Source of the DNA: Chloroflexota bacterium
GTDB taxonomy: Bacteria; Chloroflexota; Limnocylindria; Limnocylindrales; CSP1-4
NCBI GenBank assembly: GCA_021801545.1
Contig: JAJYXX010000201.1
Location: forward strand, 1 to 9,435
Length of the DNA stretch: 9,435 bases
Reading direction: 5' to 3'
How positions within the stretch are numbered: position 1 is the stretch's first letter; the number at the start of each line of letters is the position of its first letter. The notes beneath the pieces were generated by a model. The model was not told the origin of the DNA, searched no databases, and saw nothing but the letters and a program-made list of their open reading frames with translations. Positions 1 to 5,317 of this stretch are shown here, one piece after another. The position numbers and the translations under genes are program-made.

Positions 1-75
1 GTGCCGATCCTCCGCCCGGTGCAAGAACGCGGCCGCCGGACCGCATGCCGTGCCGGTTGTTTTCACCAGCCGCAA

Positions 76-101
76 GCCCGGTCGGGTTTCCGACGCCGGG
101 C
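76..101. repeat. GC-rich inverted repeat (hairpin) downstream of htpX
   Basis: The outer arms are GCCCGG (76-81) and CCGGGC (96-101). Directly inside them TCGG and CCGA pair around a GTTT loop, leaving a two-base bulge. CGCAA flanks it as a direct repeat (71-75 and 101-105). It lies about 130 bases past the htpX stop and could form in a htpX transcript. It has no T-tract on either side, so it is not a convincing intrinsic terminator. A role in 3'-end stability or transcript termination is possible but unproven. Confidence 0.4.
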
Positions 102-109
102 GCAAGAAA

Positions 110-140
110 CCGGACCACCGGGCCGCCGGACCACCGGGCC
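110..140. repeat. 15-bp direct repeat, two copies, period 16
   Basis: CCGGACCACCGGGCC occurs identically at 110-124 and 126-140 with one base between copies. Each copy contains the CCGG/CCGGG-type self-complementarity common in GC-rich DNA. It probably arose by a short tandem duplication; no function is evident. Confidence 0.75.
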
Positions 141-189
141 ACAGCGGGCGGCGACTGGCGCGCTTGGCGCCGGCAGCACGGCCCGGAAG

Positions 190-217
190 CAGCAGGATGC
201 CACCGGCGGGATGCCAC
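190..217. repeat. 14-bp tandem repeat, two imperfect copies
   Basis: The units at 190-203 and 204-217 share the form CRGCRGGATGCCAC and differ at two positions. The array lies 15 bases past the htpX stop codon. A short tandem duplication is the simplest explanation. Confidence 0.65.
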
Positions 218-231
218 GGCCCGCTCGGCGG

Positions 232-1209
232 TCAGTCGAGGCCCGACAGTGCCCGCGCCTCCGCCGGGCTGAGCGGCGGCTCGCCGGCCAGCGCCCGCAG
301 GCGGTTGACCCGGTCGACAATCGGCGGATGGGTCGCGAAGAGCCCCGATGAGCGCGCTTCCCATTTCTTGATCGGATTCGCGAAGTAGAGGTGCTGGGTG
401 GCCCGATTCGCGACCTCGAGCACCTCCCGGTCGGAGGCGATGACGGCCAGGGCTCGCTCCAGCCCGTGCGGGTTCCGCGTCAGCTCCACCGACGATGCGT
501 CGGCCAGGTATTCCCGCTGGCGGCTGACCGCCAGCTGCACGAGGCGGGCCGCGATCGGGGCCAGGATCGCCAGCACGAGGGCGATGAGAAAGGCGATCGC
601 CTGGAGCCCTCCCCCACCCCGACCCTCGTCCGAGGAGCGACGCCCGAACCCGCCCCAGAACGTGGCCCGCAGGAAGAAGTCGGCCAGGAGCGCGACGCTC
701 CCGACGAGCACCCCGACGAGCAGCGAGAACCGGATGTCGTAGTTGCGCACGTGCGAGAGCTCGTGGCCGACGACGCCCTGGAGCTCCTCGCGATCGAGCT
801 TCTGGAGCAGCCCGCTGGTGACCGCCAGCGACGCGTGCTGCGGGTCGCGCCCGGTCGCGAACGCGTTCGGAGCACTGTCCTCGATGATGTAGACGCGCGG
901 CATCGGCAGGTTCGCGGCCAGGACGAGCTCGCGGACGACGTTGATCAGCTGGGGCGCAGACCGTTCGTCGACCTCCCGAGCGCTCGACACCGTGAGGATC
1001 AGCTGGTCGCCTGCGTAGTACGAAACGAGGGCACTGAGGAGGCCGATGACGAAGGCGAAAGCGGTGATCCCGATCGCCCCGGCCGGGCGGCCGGTCCAGG
1101 CGTAACCGATCGCGAAGCCGAGCGCGGCGAGGATCGCGACGACGAGGAACCCGAGCAGGAACGAGTTCCGCCGGTTCGCGGCGATCTGCTGGTAGAAGGT
1201 CATGGCCAT
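232..1209 (-). CDS. htpX: Zinc metalloprotease HtpX homologue (M48 family), membrane protein
   Basis: This is a 325-residue M48-family integral membrane endopeptidase, a family that degrades misfolded or damaged membrane proteins with the active site facing the cytosol. Hydrophobic segments lie near residues 17-37, 43-64, 161-181 and 203-228. The catalytic HELSH motif (149-153) supplies two zinc-ligand histidines and the general-base Glu150; Glu233 in the segment QREYLAD is the expected third ligand. A conserved FATHPP motif (291-296) is near the C-terminus. Length and order are normal for HtpX. A Gly-rich stretch (about 196-201) precedes the fourth hydrophobic segment. The start is uncertain: ATG at 1209 and ATG at 1203 (MTFYQQ) are both in frame, and neither has a clear Shine-Dalgarno sequence. 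The gene follows lemA after 52 bases with no obvious separate promoter, so the two are probably co-transcribed. Confidence 0.95.
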   Translation of the reverse strand: MAMTFYQQIAANRRNSFLLGFLVVAILAALGFAIGYAWTGRPAGAIGITAFAFVIGLLSALVSYYAGDQLILTVSSAREVDERSAPQLINVVRELVLAANLPMPRVYIIEDSAPNAFATGRDPQHASLAVTSGLLQKLDREELQGVVGHELSHVRNYDIRFSLLVGVLVGSVALLADFFLRATFWGGFGRRSSDEGRGGGGLQAIAFLIALVLAILAPIAARLVQLAVSRQREYLADASSVELTRNPHGLERALAVIASDREVLEVANRATQHLYFANPIKKWEARSSGLFATHPPIVDRVNRLRALAGEPPLSPAEARALSGLD

Positions 1210-1261
1210 GGTGGATCTGGCGGGCTGGCGCCGGCGCGAGGCCGGGCGCGTCCGGTGTCGG

Positions 1262-1828
1262 TCAGCGCAGCTGGACGACCGGGACCTCGGCCGCCCCCGG
1301 CTCGGCCTCGAAGAAGTCGCGCTTCGTGAAACTGAACGCTCCGGCGACCAGGACCGTCGGGAAGGTCGCGATCGCGGTGTTGTAGTCCATCACCGTCGCG
1401 TTGTAGTGCTGGCGCGAGAAGCTGATCTGGTTCTCCGTCGTCGTCAGCTGCTCCTGGAGCGAGAGAACGTTCTCGTTCGCCTTGAGCTGCGGGTAGTTCT
1501 CGACGACCGCGAAGAGCGAGCGCAGGGCCCCGGTCAGCACGTTCTCGGCCGCCGCCTGTTCGACCGGACCGCGCGCGCCGGCGGCAATCGCGTTCGCCCG
1601 CGCCTCGGTGACCTTCGTGAGCACGTCCTGCTCGAACTCCATGTAATCCTTGACGGCGTTCACCAGGTTCGGGATCAGGTCGTGGCGACGTTTCAGCTGA
1701 ACGTCGATCTGCGCGAACGCTTCGTCGATCCGCATCCGGCGCTGGACGAGACCGTTGTAGGTCAGGATCAGCCAGCCAACGACGAGCGCCGCGGCGACGA
1801 CGATGACGATCAGCGACAAGTTGTCCAT
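1262..1828 (-). CDS. lemA: LemA family protein
   Basis: This is a 188-residue LemA-family protein. A single hydrophobic segment at residues 5-23 is followed by a mostly helical domain. Family hallmarks are visible: YNGLVQRRMRIDEAF (24-38), then a QLKRRHDLIPNLVNAVKDY block (44-62), then ENYPQLKANEN (110-120) and the HYNATVMDYNTAI segment (141-153). It is probably a membrane-anchored helical-bundle protein. The family's biochemical role is poorly defined, although LemA and HtpX/M48 proteases are often neighbours, as here. Length is normal. The start is well supported: ATG at 1828 is preceded by a purine-rich GAGGAGG at 1833-1839. A candidate extended -10 promoter (1881-1889) and a 13-bp tandem repeat (1900-1925) lie upstream, so lemA probably begins its own transcription unit. 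Confidence 0.95.
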   Translation of the reverse strand: MDNLSLIVIVVAAALVVGWLILTYNGLVQRRMRIDEAFAQIDVQLKRRHDLIPNLVNAVKDYMEFEQDVLTKVTEARANAIAAGARGPVEQAAAENVLTGALRSLFAVVENYPQLKANENVLSLQEQLTTTENQISFSRQHYNATVMDYNTAIATFPTVLVAGAFSFTKRDFFEAEPGAAEVPVVQLR

Positions 1829-1880
1829 ACCCCCTCCTCGGAATGGCGGGTCGGCGGCACGCAGCCGCCGGTCAGCGACG

Positions 1881-1889
1881 ATTCTACCA
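1881..1889 (-). promoter_or_regulatory. Candidate extended -10 promoter of lemA-htpX
   Basis: On the minus strand this reads TGGTAGAAT, which matches the extended -10 form TGnTAnnnT, with TAGAAT differing from TATAAT at one base. No good -35 hexamer sits 17 bases upstream; that zone is occupied by the 13-bp tandem repeat. Transcription would begin near 1874 and give a leader of about 46 bases before the lemA ATG. Confidence 0.45.
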
Positions 1890-1899
1890 ACGCCCCGCC

Positions 1900-1925
1900 G
1901 GACGGGAGTTTCGGACGGGAGTTTC
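1900..1925. repeat. 13-bp perfect tandem repeat in the lemA promoter region
   Basis: GGACGGGAGTTTC occurs twice, head to tail (1900-1912 and 1913-1925). Relative to the candidate start of transcription near 1874, the pair spans roughly -26 to -51 and covers the -35 zone. It could be a binding site for an activator or repressor acting on lemA-htpX, or simply a short duplication. Confidence 0.7.
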
Positions 1926-1951
1926 GAACCGGCCGCACGCGGGTCGGGCGC

Positions 1952-2028
<77 letters not shown>

Positions 2029-2096
2029 GACGCGGGCAGTATGCCCGACACGACGAACGGGCGACCGGTCGGCCGGCCGCTGGAAGATCGGAGGGG

Positions 2097-2181
2097 TGGT
2101 GCCCAGGCCGGGACTTGAACCCGGATGACTTGCGTCATACGCCCCTCAAACGTACGCGTATACCAATTCCGCCACCTGGGC
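2097..2181 (-). tRNA. tRNA-Leu (anticodon GAG)
   Basis: This is a class II tRNA. The acceptor stem is GCCCAGG (2175-2181) paired with CCTGGGC (2101-2107), with discriminator A (2100) and encoded CCA (2097-2099). The anticodon arm TACGT/GCGTA holds loop TTGAGGG; GAG lies at 2145-2147 and reads CUC/CUU leucine codons. The long variable arm TGAC-GCAA-GTCA forms a perfect four-base-pair hairpin, as expected for tRNA-Leu. The T-arm is GGGTTCAAGTCCC. It lies 30 bases downstream of tRNA-Leu(CAG). Confidence 0.97.
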
Positions 2182-2211
2182 CTGAGCGCCGGCCGGATCC
2201 CGAACCGAGGG

Positions 2212-2298
2212 TGGTACCGAGGAAGGGATTTGAACCCATACGCCCTTGCGGGCACTAGCTCCTGAAGCTAGCGCGTCTACCAGTTCCGCCACCTCGGC
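2212..2298 (-). tRNA. tRNA-Leu (anticodon CAG)
   Basis: This is a class II tRNA. The acceptor stem is GCCGAGG (2292-2298) paired with CCTCGGT (2216-2222), with a G-U pair at 1:72, discriminator A (2215) and encoded CCA (2212-2214). The anticodon stem CTAGC/GCTAG encloses loop TTCAGGA, with CAG at 2262-2264 reading CUG, normally the dominant leucine codon in a genome this GC-rich. The long variable arm is TGCCCGCAAGGGCG. Its 5' end is only 29 bases past the stop of the solute-binding protein gene, so its promoter must lie inside that gene or further upstream. Confidence 0.97.
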
Positions 2299-2327
2299 GC
2301 GGACCCGTCCAACCGACTCGCCGCAGC

Positions 2328-4055
2328 TCATCGGCCGCTGGCGAGACGCCATGTTAGCACATCCCAAAATCGATCCCCGGGGTCACCCAGCTGGCGAATC
2401 GTCGGGCCGGTGACCGCATCGCCGAGCACGACCGGCAGATCGCGGAAGTAGAGCGGGAGCACGACCTGGACCTCGGCGAGGAACGCCTGGAGGGCCGAAT
2501 ATGCCTTCTGGCGGGCCGCGAGCGAGCCGGGTTTGCGAGCCGCCGTGAGCTTCTCGTCGAGGACGAGGCTCTGGACCCCGGAGATGTTCGACCCGTTCGA
2601 CGTCGCCTGGCTCGAGGCGAGGAGCGGGTAGAGATCCGGGTCGAGGCCGATGTTGATGTCGACGACGGCCAGCGAGAACGAGCCGGCCTGGAGTCGCCTC
2701 GCGAGATCGGCCGCCTTCAGGCCGTTGAGCTCCACCTTGAACCCGAACGAACTCCACGCCCTGGCGACCCGGCTCGCGGTCGCGTACGTGATCGGGTTCG
2801 AGCCCTGCTCGGGGGCGATGATCGAGAGGACGAGCGGCTTCGTCGCCCCGGCCGGCGCCCAGCCGGCCGTCAGCTTCCGCCAGCCAGTCGCCCGCAGGAG
2901 CTTGCCGGCGGCGCTCCGGTCGTAGTCGACCGGCGTGCTCGCCTTCGGGTCGAAGGCCCACGAATTGGGCGGAATCAACCCGTCGGCTCGGCCCGCCAGG
3001 CCAGCCAGAACCGAGGCAACGAGCGCGTCGCGGTCGGTGAGCGCAAGGAGCGCCCGCCGGACCCGGGCGTCGCGGAACACGCCCTTGCCCCGCTGATTGA
3101 GGATGACCGCGGTCAGGGTCGTCGTCGGGTAGCGCAGCAGGTGCGAGCCTGACTCCTCGGCGAGCGCCACAGCCGAGCTCGGCGGCAGACCCACCGCGGC
3201 GTCCAGGCGTCCCGCCCGGTAGGCAGCCGTGAGGCCCGCCACGTCGTCAAAGAACTCGATCCGGATCGCCTCGAGGTACGGCAACGGCCGGGAGGGACGG
3301 GGCGAGGCGGTCGGTGAGGCGAGGCTGTCGATCGGCGGTGAGCCGGACGCGCCGTCCGGCTCGACCGAGGGCGCCAGCGCGGCCGGGACGAGGTCTGCGA
3401 CGAGGCCGTCGAGACGAACGAGCCGGAACGGCCCGCTGCCGACTGGGGCGCGGCTGAAGGGGCTGGCCGCCAGCTCGGCCACCGGCACGTCGGCCAGCAG
3501 GTGAGCCGGCAGGAGCGGCTGGGTCATCGCCTGGAGGAACCCGCCGAGCGGGGTCGCGAGGTCGAACCGGACGGTCCGCTCGTCGAGCACCGTCACGGTC
3601 ACCTCGCGCCAGGAGGTCGCCTGCGGCCCACCGTAGCCGGGATCCTGGAGCGTCCGGAACGTGAACGCGACATCGCCCGCAGTCACCGGCACGCCGTCCT
3701 GCCAGACAGCATCGGCGCGGAGGCTGAACGTGTACCGGGCGCCGGTGCGATCGACCGCCCAGGACGAGGCGAGGTCGGGCAGGAGTTCGCCATCCGGCCC
3801 GAGCCGGACGAGCCCGCTGAAGATGAGGGCGACGAGCTCCTGGTCGGCGGCGGTCCGCGCGGTGATGGGCGTGATCGAGCTCCAGCGGCCGAGGATCCCC
3901 TCGCGGTATGGCTGAACCGCCGGCATGCTCGACGCCGGCGCCGACGCGGATGCCGGCGGGCCGACCGGCACGACCGACGGGAACGCGATGAGCGAGGCGA
4001 TGACGACCAGGGCGCCGATGAGCGCCACGACGGCCGCGCGGTCGCGGCGATTCAC
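2328..4055 (-). CDS. ABC transporter substrate-binding protein, peptide/nickel type (SBP family 5)
   Basis: This is a 575-residue extracytoplasmic solute-binding protein of the DppA/OppA/NikA type (SBP_bac_5), which captures peptides or similar ligands for an ABC importer. An N-terminal basic NRRDR and a hydrophobic run (about 7-27) form a signal peptide or membrane anchor, followed by a Pro/Ala/Ser linker (29-50). Family landmarks are GLVRLGPDGELLPDLASSW (81-99), DGVPVTAGDVAFTF (120-133), GSGPFRLVR (206-214), and FRDARVRRALLALTDRDALV (327-346). No lipobox cysteine is present, so this is not a standard lipoprotein. A Pro/Ser-rich insert (about 228-258) interrupts the core. Start: GTG at 4055, with GAGGAT eight bases upstream, is better than the in-frame TTG at 4088, which has no ribosome site. 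No permease or ATPase gene is adjacent, so the substrate cannot be inferred. The last codons are unusually AT-rich and may hold a tRNA promoter. Confidence 0.9.
   Translation of the reverse strand: MNRRDRAAVVALIGALVVIASLIAFPSVVPVGPPASASAPASSMPAVQPYREGILGRWSSITPITARTAADQELVALIFSGLVRLGPDGELLPDLASSWAVDRTGARYTFSLRADAVWQDGVPVTAGDVAFTFRTLQDPGYGGPQATSWREVTVTVLDERTVRFDLATPLGGFLQAMTQPLLPAHLLADVPVAELAASPFSRAPVGSGPFRLVRLDGLVADLVPAALAPSVEPDGASGSPPIDSLASPTASPRPSRPLPYLEAIRIEFFDDVAGLTAAYRAGRLDAAVGLPPSSAVALAEESGSHLLRYPTTTLTAVILNQRGKGVFRDARVRRALLALTDRDALVASVLAGLAGRADGLIPPNSWAFDPKASTPVDYDRSAAGKLLRATGWRKLTAGWAPAGATKPLVLSIIAPEQGSNPITYATASRVARAWSSFGFKVELNGLKAADLARRLQAGSFSLAVVDINIGLDPDLYPLLASSQATSNGSNISGVQSLVLDEKLTAARKPGSLAARQKAYSALQAFLAEVQVVLPLYFRDLPVVLGDAVTGPTIRQLGDPGDRFWDVLTWRLASGR
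2351..2359 (-). promoter_or_regulatory. Candidate extended -10 promoter of the tRNA cluster, inside the preceding gene
   Basis: On the minus strand this reads TGCTAACAT, matching TGnTAnnnT. It overlaps codons 566-569 of the solute-binding protein gene, where rare AT-rich codons (CTA Leu, ACA Thr, and TTT Phe nearby) break with the surrounding GC-rich usage. Transcription would begin near 2344, about 46 bases before the 5' end of tRNA-Leu(CAG). No consensus -35 is seen. Confidence 0.4.
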
Positions 4056-4136
4056 GGGATCAGATCCTCGCCAGGGCGGCCCGCTCAACCGGCTGGTCGT
4101 CCGGGGCGCAGGCGCGCACCGGAGCGGGCACGCGGC

Positions 4137-4367
4137 TCAACCCCCGGTCGGCGCGAAGACGAAGCTCGACAGCGAGAACACGACGAACAGGACCATCAGG
4201 ACGATCGTGAACTGCCAGAGGCGGCGCTCGACACCCCGCCGACTGCGGTAGACGGCGGAGTCGCCGCCGAACGTGCTCGACAGCCCGGTGCCCCGGGCCT
4301 GGAGCAGGATCGCAGCCATGAGGGCGATACTGACGATGATCTGGCCGGCGGCCAGGAAGGGATTCAC
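4137..4367 (-). CDS. secG: Preprotein translocase subunit SecG
   Basis: This is a 76-residue SecG, the small accessory subunit of the SecYEG protein-export channel in the cytoplasmic membrane. Two hydrophobic helices (about 5-22 and 52-74) flank a cytoplasmic loop with the family-typical GTGLSSTFGGDSAVY (26-40) and a basic RSRRGVERR segment. Preceding it, LLQARGTG matches the conserved LLQ-x-G region that ends the first helix. The chosen start is GTG at 4367, with a perfect GGAGGT (4378-4383) ten bases upstream; the frame stays open further upstream, but that would add a long non-conserved N-terminus. The gene sits 170 bases downstream of gpmA with its own candidate promoter (4399-4407), and 81 bases upstream of the solute-binding protein gene. 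A secG just after tpiA and other triose-phosphate enzyme genes is a recurring arrangement in Gram-positive-type bacteria. Confidence 0.93.
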   Translation of the reverse strand: MNPFLAAGQIIVSIALMAAILLQARGTGLSSTFGGDSAVYRSRRGVERRLWQFTIVLMVLFVVFSLSSFVFAPTGG

Positions 4368-4398
4368 AGGTATCTGGACCTCCGCTGAAAGCCCGGGG

Positions 4399-4407
4399 AT
4401 GGTACCA
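4399..4407 (-). promoter_or_regulatory. Candidate extended -10 promoter of secG
   Basis: On the minus strand this reads TGGTACCAT, matching TGnTAnnnT and also containing the palindrome GGTACC. Transcription would begin near 4392, giving a leader of about 25 bases that contains GGAGGT before the GTG start. No TTGACA-like -35 is visible; two 15-bp direct repeats occupy that zone. Confidence 0.4.
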
Positions 4408-4420
4408 CACGGCGCCCGAC

Positions 4421-4453
4421 CGGAGCTCGGCCGACTCTCGGAGCTCGGCCGAC
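4421..4453. repeat. 15-bp direct repeat, two perfect copies, upstream of secG
   Basis: CGGAGCTCGGCCGAC occurs at 4421-4435 and 4439-4453, separated by TCT (period 18). Each copy contains the palindrome GAGCTC. Relative to the candidate secG transcription start near 4392, the pair spans about -29 to -61. A partly overlapping GCCGACCGACG repeat follows (4448-4458 and 4469-4479). This may be a regulatory site or a product of local duplication. Confidence 0.7.
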
Positions 4454-4490
4454 CGACGACGGACGCCAGCCGACCGACGGGCACCGAGCC

Positions 4491-4540
4491 GCCGCGCTTC
4501 CCGGCGCTTCCCGGCACTGCCCGGCACTACCCCGCGCTCA
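4491..4540. repeat. 10-bp degenerate tandem array, five units, at the end of gpmA
   Basis: Five consecutive decamers begin at 4491, 4501, 4511, 4521 and 4531. They read GCCGCGCTTC, CCGGCGCTTC, CCGGCACTGC, CCGGCACTAC and CCCGCGCTCA, with a common core of CCGGCRCT. The last unit includes the gpmA stop codon. The 10-base period is close to one helical turn. The array directly abuts the 21-bp repeats inside gpmA. Confidence 0.6.
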
Positions 4541-5317
4541 GCCCTGCGCCGCGGCCGCCTTGCCCTGCGCCGCGGCCGCCTTGCCCTGCGCCGCCACCAC
4601 CTCCATCGCCGCCCGAACCCGGTCCTGGTCCCCCAGGTAGCGGTGGCCTCTCGGCCGGAGCTCCTCGTCGAGCTCGTAGACGAGCGGCACCCCGGTCGGG
4701 ATGTTCAGCCCGATGATCTCCTCGTCCGAGATCCCGTCGAGGTACTTGACGAGCGCCCGGAGACTGTTGCCATGGGCGGCGACCAGGACCCGGCGCCCCG
4801 CCTGCAGAGAAGGCGCGATCGTCTCGTGCCAGTAGGGCAGGAACCGGGCGACCGTGTCCTTCAGCGACTCCGCCCGCGGCAGCTCCGCGTCGGTCAGCTC
4901 GCGATAGCGCACGTCGTGCCCCGGAAAGCGCGGGTCATCAGGCTCGAGCGCTGGTGGCGGCACGTCGTAGCTCCGTCGCCAGAGCCGGACCTGCTCCTCG
5001 CCATAGGCCGCCGCGGTCTCGGCCTTGTTCAACCCCTGGAGCGCGCCGTAGTGGCGCTCGTTCAGGCGCCACGAGTTGTGGATCGGGATCCACATCAGGT
5101 CGAGCTCGTCGAGCACGATCCAGAGCGTCCGGATCGCCCGCTTAAGCACCGAAGTGTAGGCAAGATCGAACGTGTAGCCCTCCTCGCGCAGCAGTCGGCC
5201 GGCCTCGTGGGCCTCCGCCATGCCGGCCTCCGAGAGGTCGACGTCGGTCCAGCCGGTGAACCGGTTCTCGCGGTTCCAGGTGCTCTCGCCGTGGCGGAGC
5301 AGAACGAGCCTCGTCAT
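4538..5317 (-). CDS. gpmA: 2,3-bisphosphoglycerate-dependent phosphoglycerate mutase
   Basis: This cytosolic glycolytic enzyme interconverts 3-phosphoglycerate and 2-phosphoglycerate through a phosphohistidine. Histidine-phosphatase-fold motifs are complete: RHGE (8-11) with nucleophile His9, the NRFTGWTDVDLSE block (18-30), TSVLKRAIRT (55-64), LNERHYG (85-91) with Glu87 as likely acid/base, RRSYDVPPP (114-122), and AHGNSLRALVKYLD (181-194) with His182. The GLNIPTGVPLVYEL segment (203-216) is typical of dPGM. At 259 residues it is slightly longer than the usual roughly 250, because the C-terminal tail AAQGKAA is repeated in tandem (see 4541-4595). ATG at 5317 has GGAGGT six bases upstream (5324-5329), and its first bases overlap the tpiA stop as ATGA, so translation is probably coupled to tpiA. 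Confidence 0.96.
   Translation of the reverse strand: MTRLVLLRHGESTWNRENRFTGWTDVDLSEAGMAEAHEAGRLLREEGYTFDLAYTSVLKRAIRTLWIVLDELDLMWIPIHNSWRLNERHYGALQGLNKAETAAAYGEEQVRLWRRSYDVPPPALEPDDPRFPGHDVRYRELTDAELPRAESLKDTVARFLPYWHETIAPSLQAGRRVLVAAHGNSLRALVKYLDGISDEEIIGLNIPTGVPLVYELDEELRPRGHRYLGDQDRVRAAMEVVAAQGKAAAAQGKAAAAQG
4541..4595. repeat. 21-bp tandem repeat in the 3' end of gpmA (2.6 copies)
   Basis: A 21-bp unit beginning GCCCTGCGCCGCGGCCGCCT occurs perfectly at 4541-4561 and 4562-4582, with a 13-base partial third copy at 4583-4595. Its length is a multiple of three, so it adds heptads (AAQGKAA) to the protein without shifting the frame. Two NotI-like GCGGCCGC octamers result. It probably arose by replication slippage. 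Confidence 0.85.

Larger units (their letters stand above)
1..231. other. Gap downstream of htpX, no gene recognised
   Basis: No coding region here resembles a family I know. Long open frames exist on both strands, but they are expected at this GC content, and those that extend further run antisense or out of frame through htpX. The stretch contains two short tandem duplications and one hairpin, listed separately. It is probably the 3' flank of the lemA-htpX unit. A gene lying mostly beyond the left edge cannot be excluded. Confidence 0.5.

Noticed and set aside
1..351. Plus-strand open frame from the left edge to 351
   Set aside because: Arg/Pro-rich composition without motifs, overlaps htpX antisense, and spans repeat-rich intergenic sequence. 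No support as a gene.
391..1329. Long plus-strand open frames across htpX/lemA and similar ones elsewhere (for example 3501-4388, 5650-6756, 6778-8517)
   Set aside because: They run antisense to genes with complete family motifs, are rich in Arg/Asp/Gly/Pro, and show no recognisable domains. This is the usual shadow effect of high GC content.
1926..1951. Terminator after tRNA-Val
   Set aside because: GC-rich with only weak pairing and no T-tract, so no intrinsic terminator can be supported.
2038..2043. CATACT on the minus strand as a separate -10 for tRNA-Val
   Set aside because: Only four of six bases match, there is no TG extension or -35, and nine bases to the tRNA leaves little room. 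Co-transcription with the upstream tRNAs is simpler.
4057..4067. GGATCAGATCC palindrome next to the ribosome site of the solute-binding protein gene, as an operator
   Set aside because: An 11-base palindrome is short and may be chance; there is no second copy in the window, and it partly coincides with the ribosome site.
4056..4088. Start of the solute-binding protein at the in-frame TTG (4088)
   Set aside because: No ribosome-binding site precedes it, and it would add non-conserved residues before the basic signal-peptide start. GTG at 4055 has GAGGAT at a suitable distance.
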